NCBI GenBank assembly: GCA_002342255.1
Contig: DDPP01000015.1
Location: 1 to 6,537, forward strand
Source of the DNA: Micrococcales bacterium UBA2465
Lineage (GTDB): Bacteria; Actinomycetota; Actinomycetes; Actinomycetales; Microbacteriaceae
Direction: 5' to 3'
DNA: 6,537 nucleotides
Each line of letters begins with the position of its first letter. Within the stretch, counting starts at the first letter, position 1. Below, piece after piece: positions 5,649-6,537 of this stretch. The notes under the pieces were generated by a model. That model had not been told where the DNA came from. It worked only from the letters and a program-made list of their open reading frames with translations, and searched no databases. The position numbers and the translations under genes were made by a program.

Positions 5649-5951
5649 TTGGCTAAGCGCCAATCGGTGACATCAGTGGAAGTTTCCCCTGACCAGGAAC
5701 GTAAACTGAGGTTCATCAAATACAGCGTTGCCATGGTGGTTAGAGTTCTCTGTATTATTTTTGCCGTGCTAGTGCCACTTGGTTGGTTCACTTTACTTTT
5801 CTCTTTGGGTGCAATTTTCCTGCCTTATTTTGCTGTGGTTATAGCAAATGAGGTTGGCTCGGCTCCATCCGACAAAGCCGCAAAAGTTGTTGCCCCAACT
5901 CTTAGCATTTCAGCAGACCAGTTCAAGGCTCGACCAAAAGATGAATCGTAA
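5649..5951 (+). CDS. DUF3099 family small membrane protein
   Basis: A 100-residue protein with a short polar N-terminus (1-20) and two predicted membrane helices, roughly 25-45 and 47-67, joined by a very short turn at Pro43-Gly45. A charged, probably cytoplasmic tail follows. The pattern of R-x2-K-Y near 21-25, Arg32 and Cys35 in helix 1, Trp46, and LPYFAVVIAN (58-67) fits DUF3099, an actinobacterial family with no known function. The start is TTG at 5649 with a strong AGGAGG. It is divergent from fabG and overlaps the downstream SURF1-like gene by 11 bp, so the two are almost certainly co-transcribed. The pairing suggests, but does not prove, a link to the membrane or respiratory chain. Confidence 0.78.
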   Translation: MAKRQSVTSVEVSPDQERKLRFIKYSVAMVVRVLCIIFAVLVPLGWFTLLFSLGAIFLPYFAVVIANEVGSAPSDKAAKVVAPTLSISADQFKARPKDES

Positions 5952-6537
5952 TTCAGTCTTTGTGCGTTGGGGTTCATGGATTCTAATTGGCTTACTATTT
6001 GGAGTTGCCTGCTGGTTTCTTGCGCAGTGGCAATTTTCTAGAGCATCAGAGGTCCATCAACGAAATCAAATTGTGATTCAAAATTTCAATCGCCAGCCCG
6101 AACCCCTTCAAACACTTCTGCAAGTCGATAAGCCTTGGCAGGCAGAACTGGAATATCGTCAAGTCACGCTCAGCGGGCATTACATTCCAGCTCAAAGTTA
6201 CTTGGTGAGAAATCGTCCGTTCCAAGGCAATCCCGGCTTTTTGCAGTTAGTGGCTTTTGAAATGAATAACGGTCAAATACTCTTTGTTGAACGCGGCTGG
6301 TTACCAACAGGATCTAAACAAGATACCCCCGATTACATCCCAGCAGTGGATTCAGAACCTCGCACCATCATTCTTCACTTGAGAAGGTCCGAAGACAAAT
6401 CCAGCAATCAAGCTCCGAAAGGACAGTTGGTTAATCTAAATATTCCAACTGCAGCAAGAAATCTTCCGGAGTCTAAGACATACCGTCAAGCTTATGGACG
6501 AATGGTTTCGGAATCTCCCGGCCTAGCCAGTGGCATA
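5941..6537 (+). CDS. SURF1-like protein, 3' end cut by the window edge
   Basis: A frame of 199 codons, open to the right edge. It starts MNRNSVFVRW with a membrane helix at about 10-29, followed by WQFSRASEVHQRNQ (30-43), a conserved W-x-x-x-R-type segment of SURF1. The periplasm-side domain shows VTLSGHYIPAQSYLVRNRP (75-93), GNPGFLQLVAFEMNNG (96-111) and the hallmark LFVERGWLPTG (114-124). The second, C-terminal membrane helix expected for the family would lie beyond the window. SURF1 proteins assist assembly or haem insertion of cytochrome c oxidase; in actinobacteria this role is mostly inferred. The ATG overlaps the last 11 bp of DUF3099 and has no clear Shine-Dalgarno sequence, so it probably depends on translation of the upstream gene. 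Confidence 0.85.
   Translation, partial: MNRNSVFVRWGSWILIGLLFGVACWFLAQWQFSRASEVHQRNQIVIQNFNRQPEPLQTLLQVDKPWQAELEYRQVTLSGHYIPAQSYLVRNRPFQGNPGFLQLVAFEMNNGQILFVERGWLPTGSKQDTPDYIPAVDSEPRTIILHLRRSEDKSSNQAPKGQLVNLNIPTAARNLPESKTYRQAYGRMVSESPGLASGI

Overview
The window looks like ordinary chromosome from a low- to mid-GC actinobacterium. The best fit is a Microbacteriaceae relative such as the freshwater Luna-type lineages. Three things support this: a type B ribosomal protein L31 with a Microbacteriaceae-like sequence, a fabG-fabI pair that corresponds to mabA-inhA of mycobacteria (FabG even shares the MabA C-terminus GGMGMGH), and a DUF3099 gene beside a SURF1-like gene. The placement comes from remembered family sequences, not a search. 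No mobile element, CRISPR array, tRNA or rRNA is visible.

Layout, left to right. A minus-strand pair opens the window: a GT4-type glycosyltransferase, cut by the left edge, follows an alpha/beta hydrolase, and the two share an ATGA stop/start overlap. Divergent from them is a plus-strand DnaQ-like DEDDh exonuclease. It converges on rpmE2 (L31 type B), with a hairpin terminator between them. Upstream of rpmE2 on the same strand is a soluble ABC-type ATPase. Divergent from that ATPase is serB (plus), which converges on fabI with a 4-bp overlap. fabI follows fabG in a minus-strand operon. Divergent from fabG is the plus-strand pair DUF3099 and a SURF1-like gene, which overlap by 11 bp; the SURF1 gene is cut by the right edge.

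Functional picture. FabG and FabI catalyse the two reductive steps of type II fatty-acid elongation. SerB makes the last step of serine synthesis. L31 and the exonuclease serve ribosome and DNA maintenance. The DUF3099 and SURF1-like products are membrane proteins, the latter from a cytochrome oxidase assembly family. The hydrolase and glycosyltransferase may form a small separate unit of unknown substrate.

I found no undescribed multi-gene system. The points worth a second look are in the regulatory DNA. Two plus-strand genes have no Shine-Dalgarno sequence but a TANNNT box exactly 6 nt before the start codon, which suggests leaderless mRNAs. The fabI leader has a hairpin that buries a Shine-Dalgarno sequence and a 10-codon ORF overlapping the fabI start out of frame. 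There are also a 6-4-6 dyad before the exonuclease, interleaved direct repeats between fabG and DUF3099, and a small dyad in the rpmE2 leader. No gap between genes exceeds about 95 bases.
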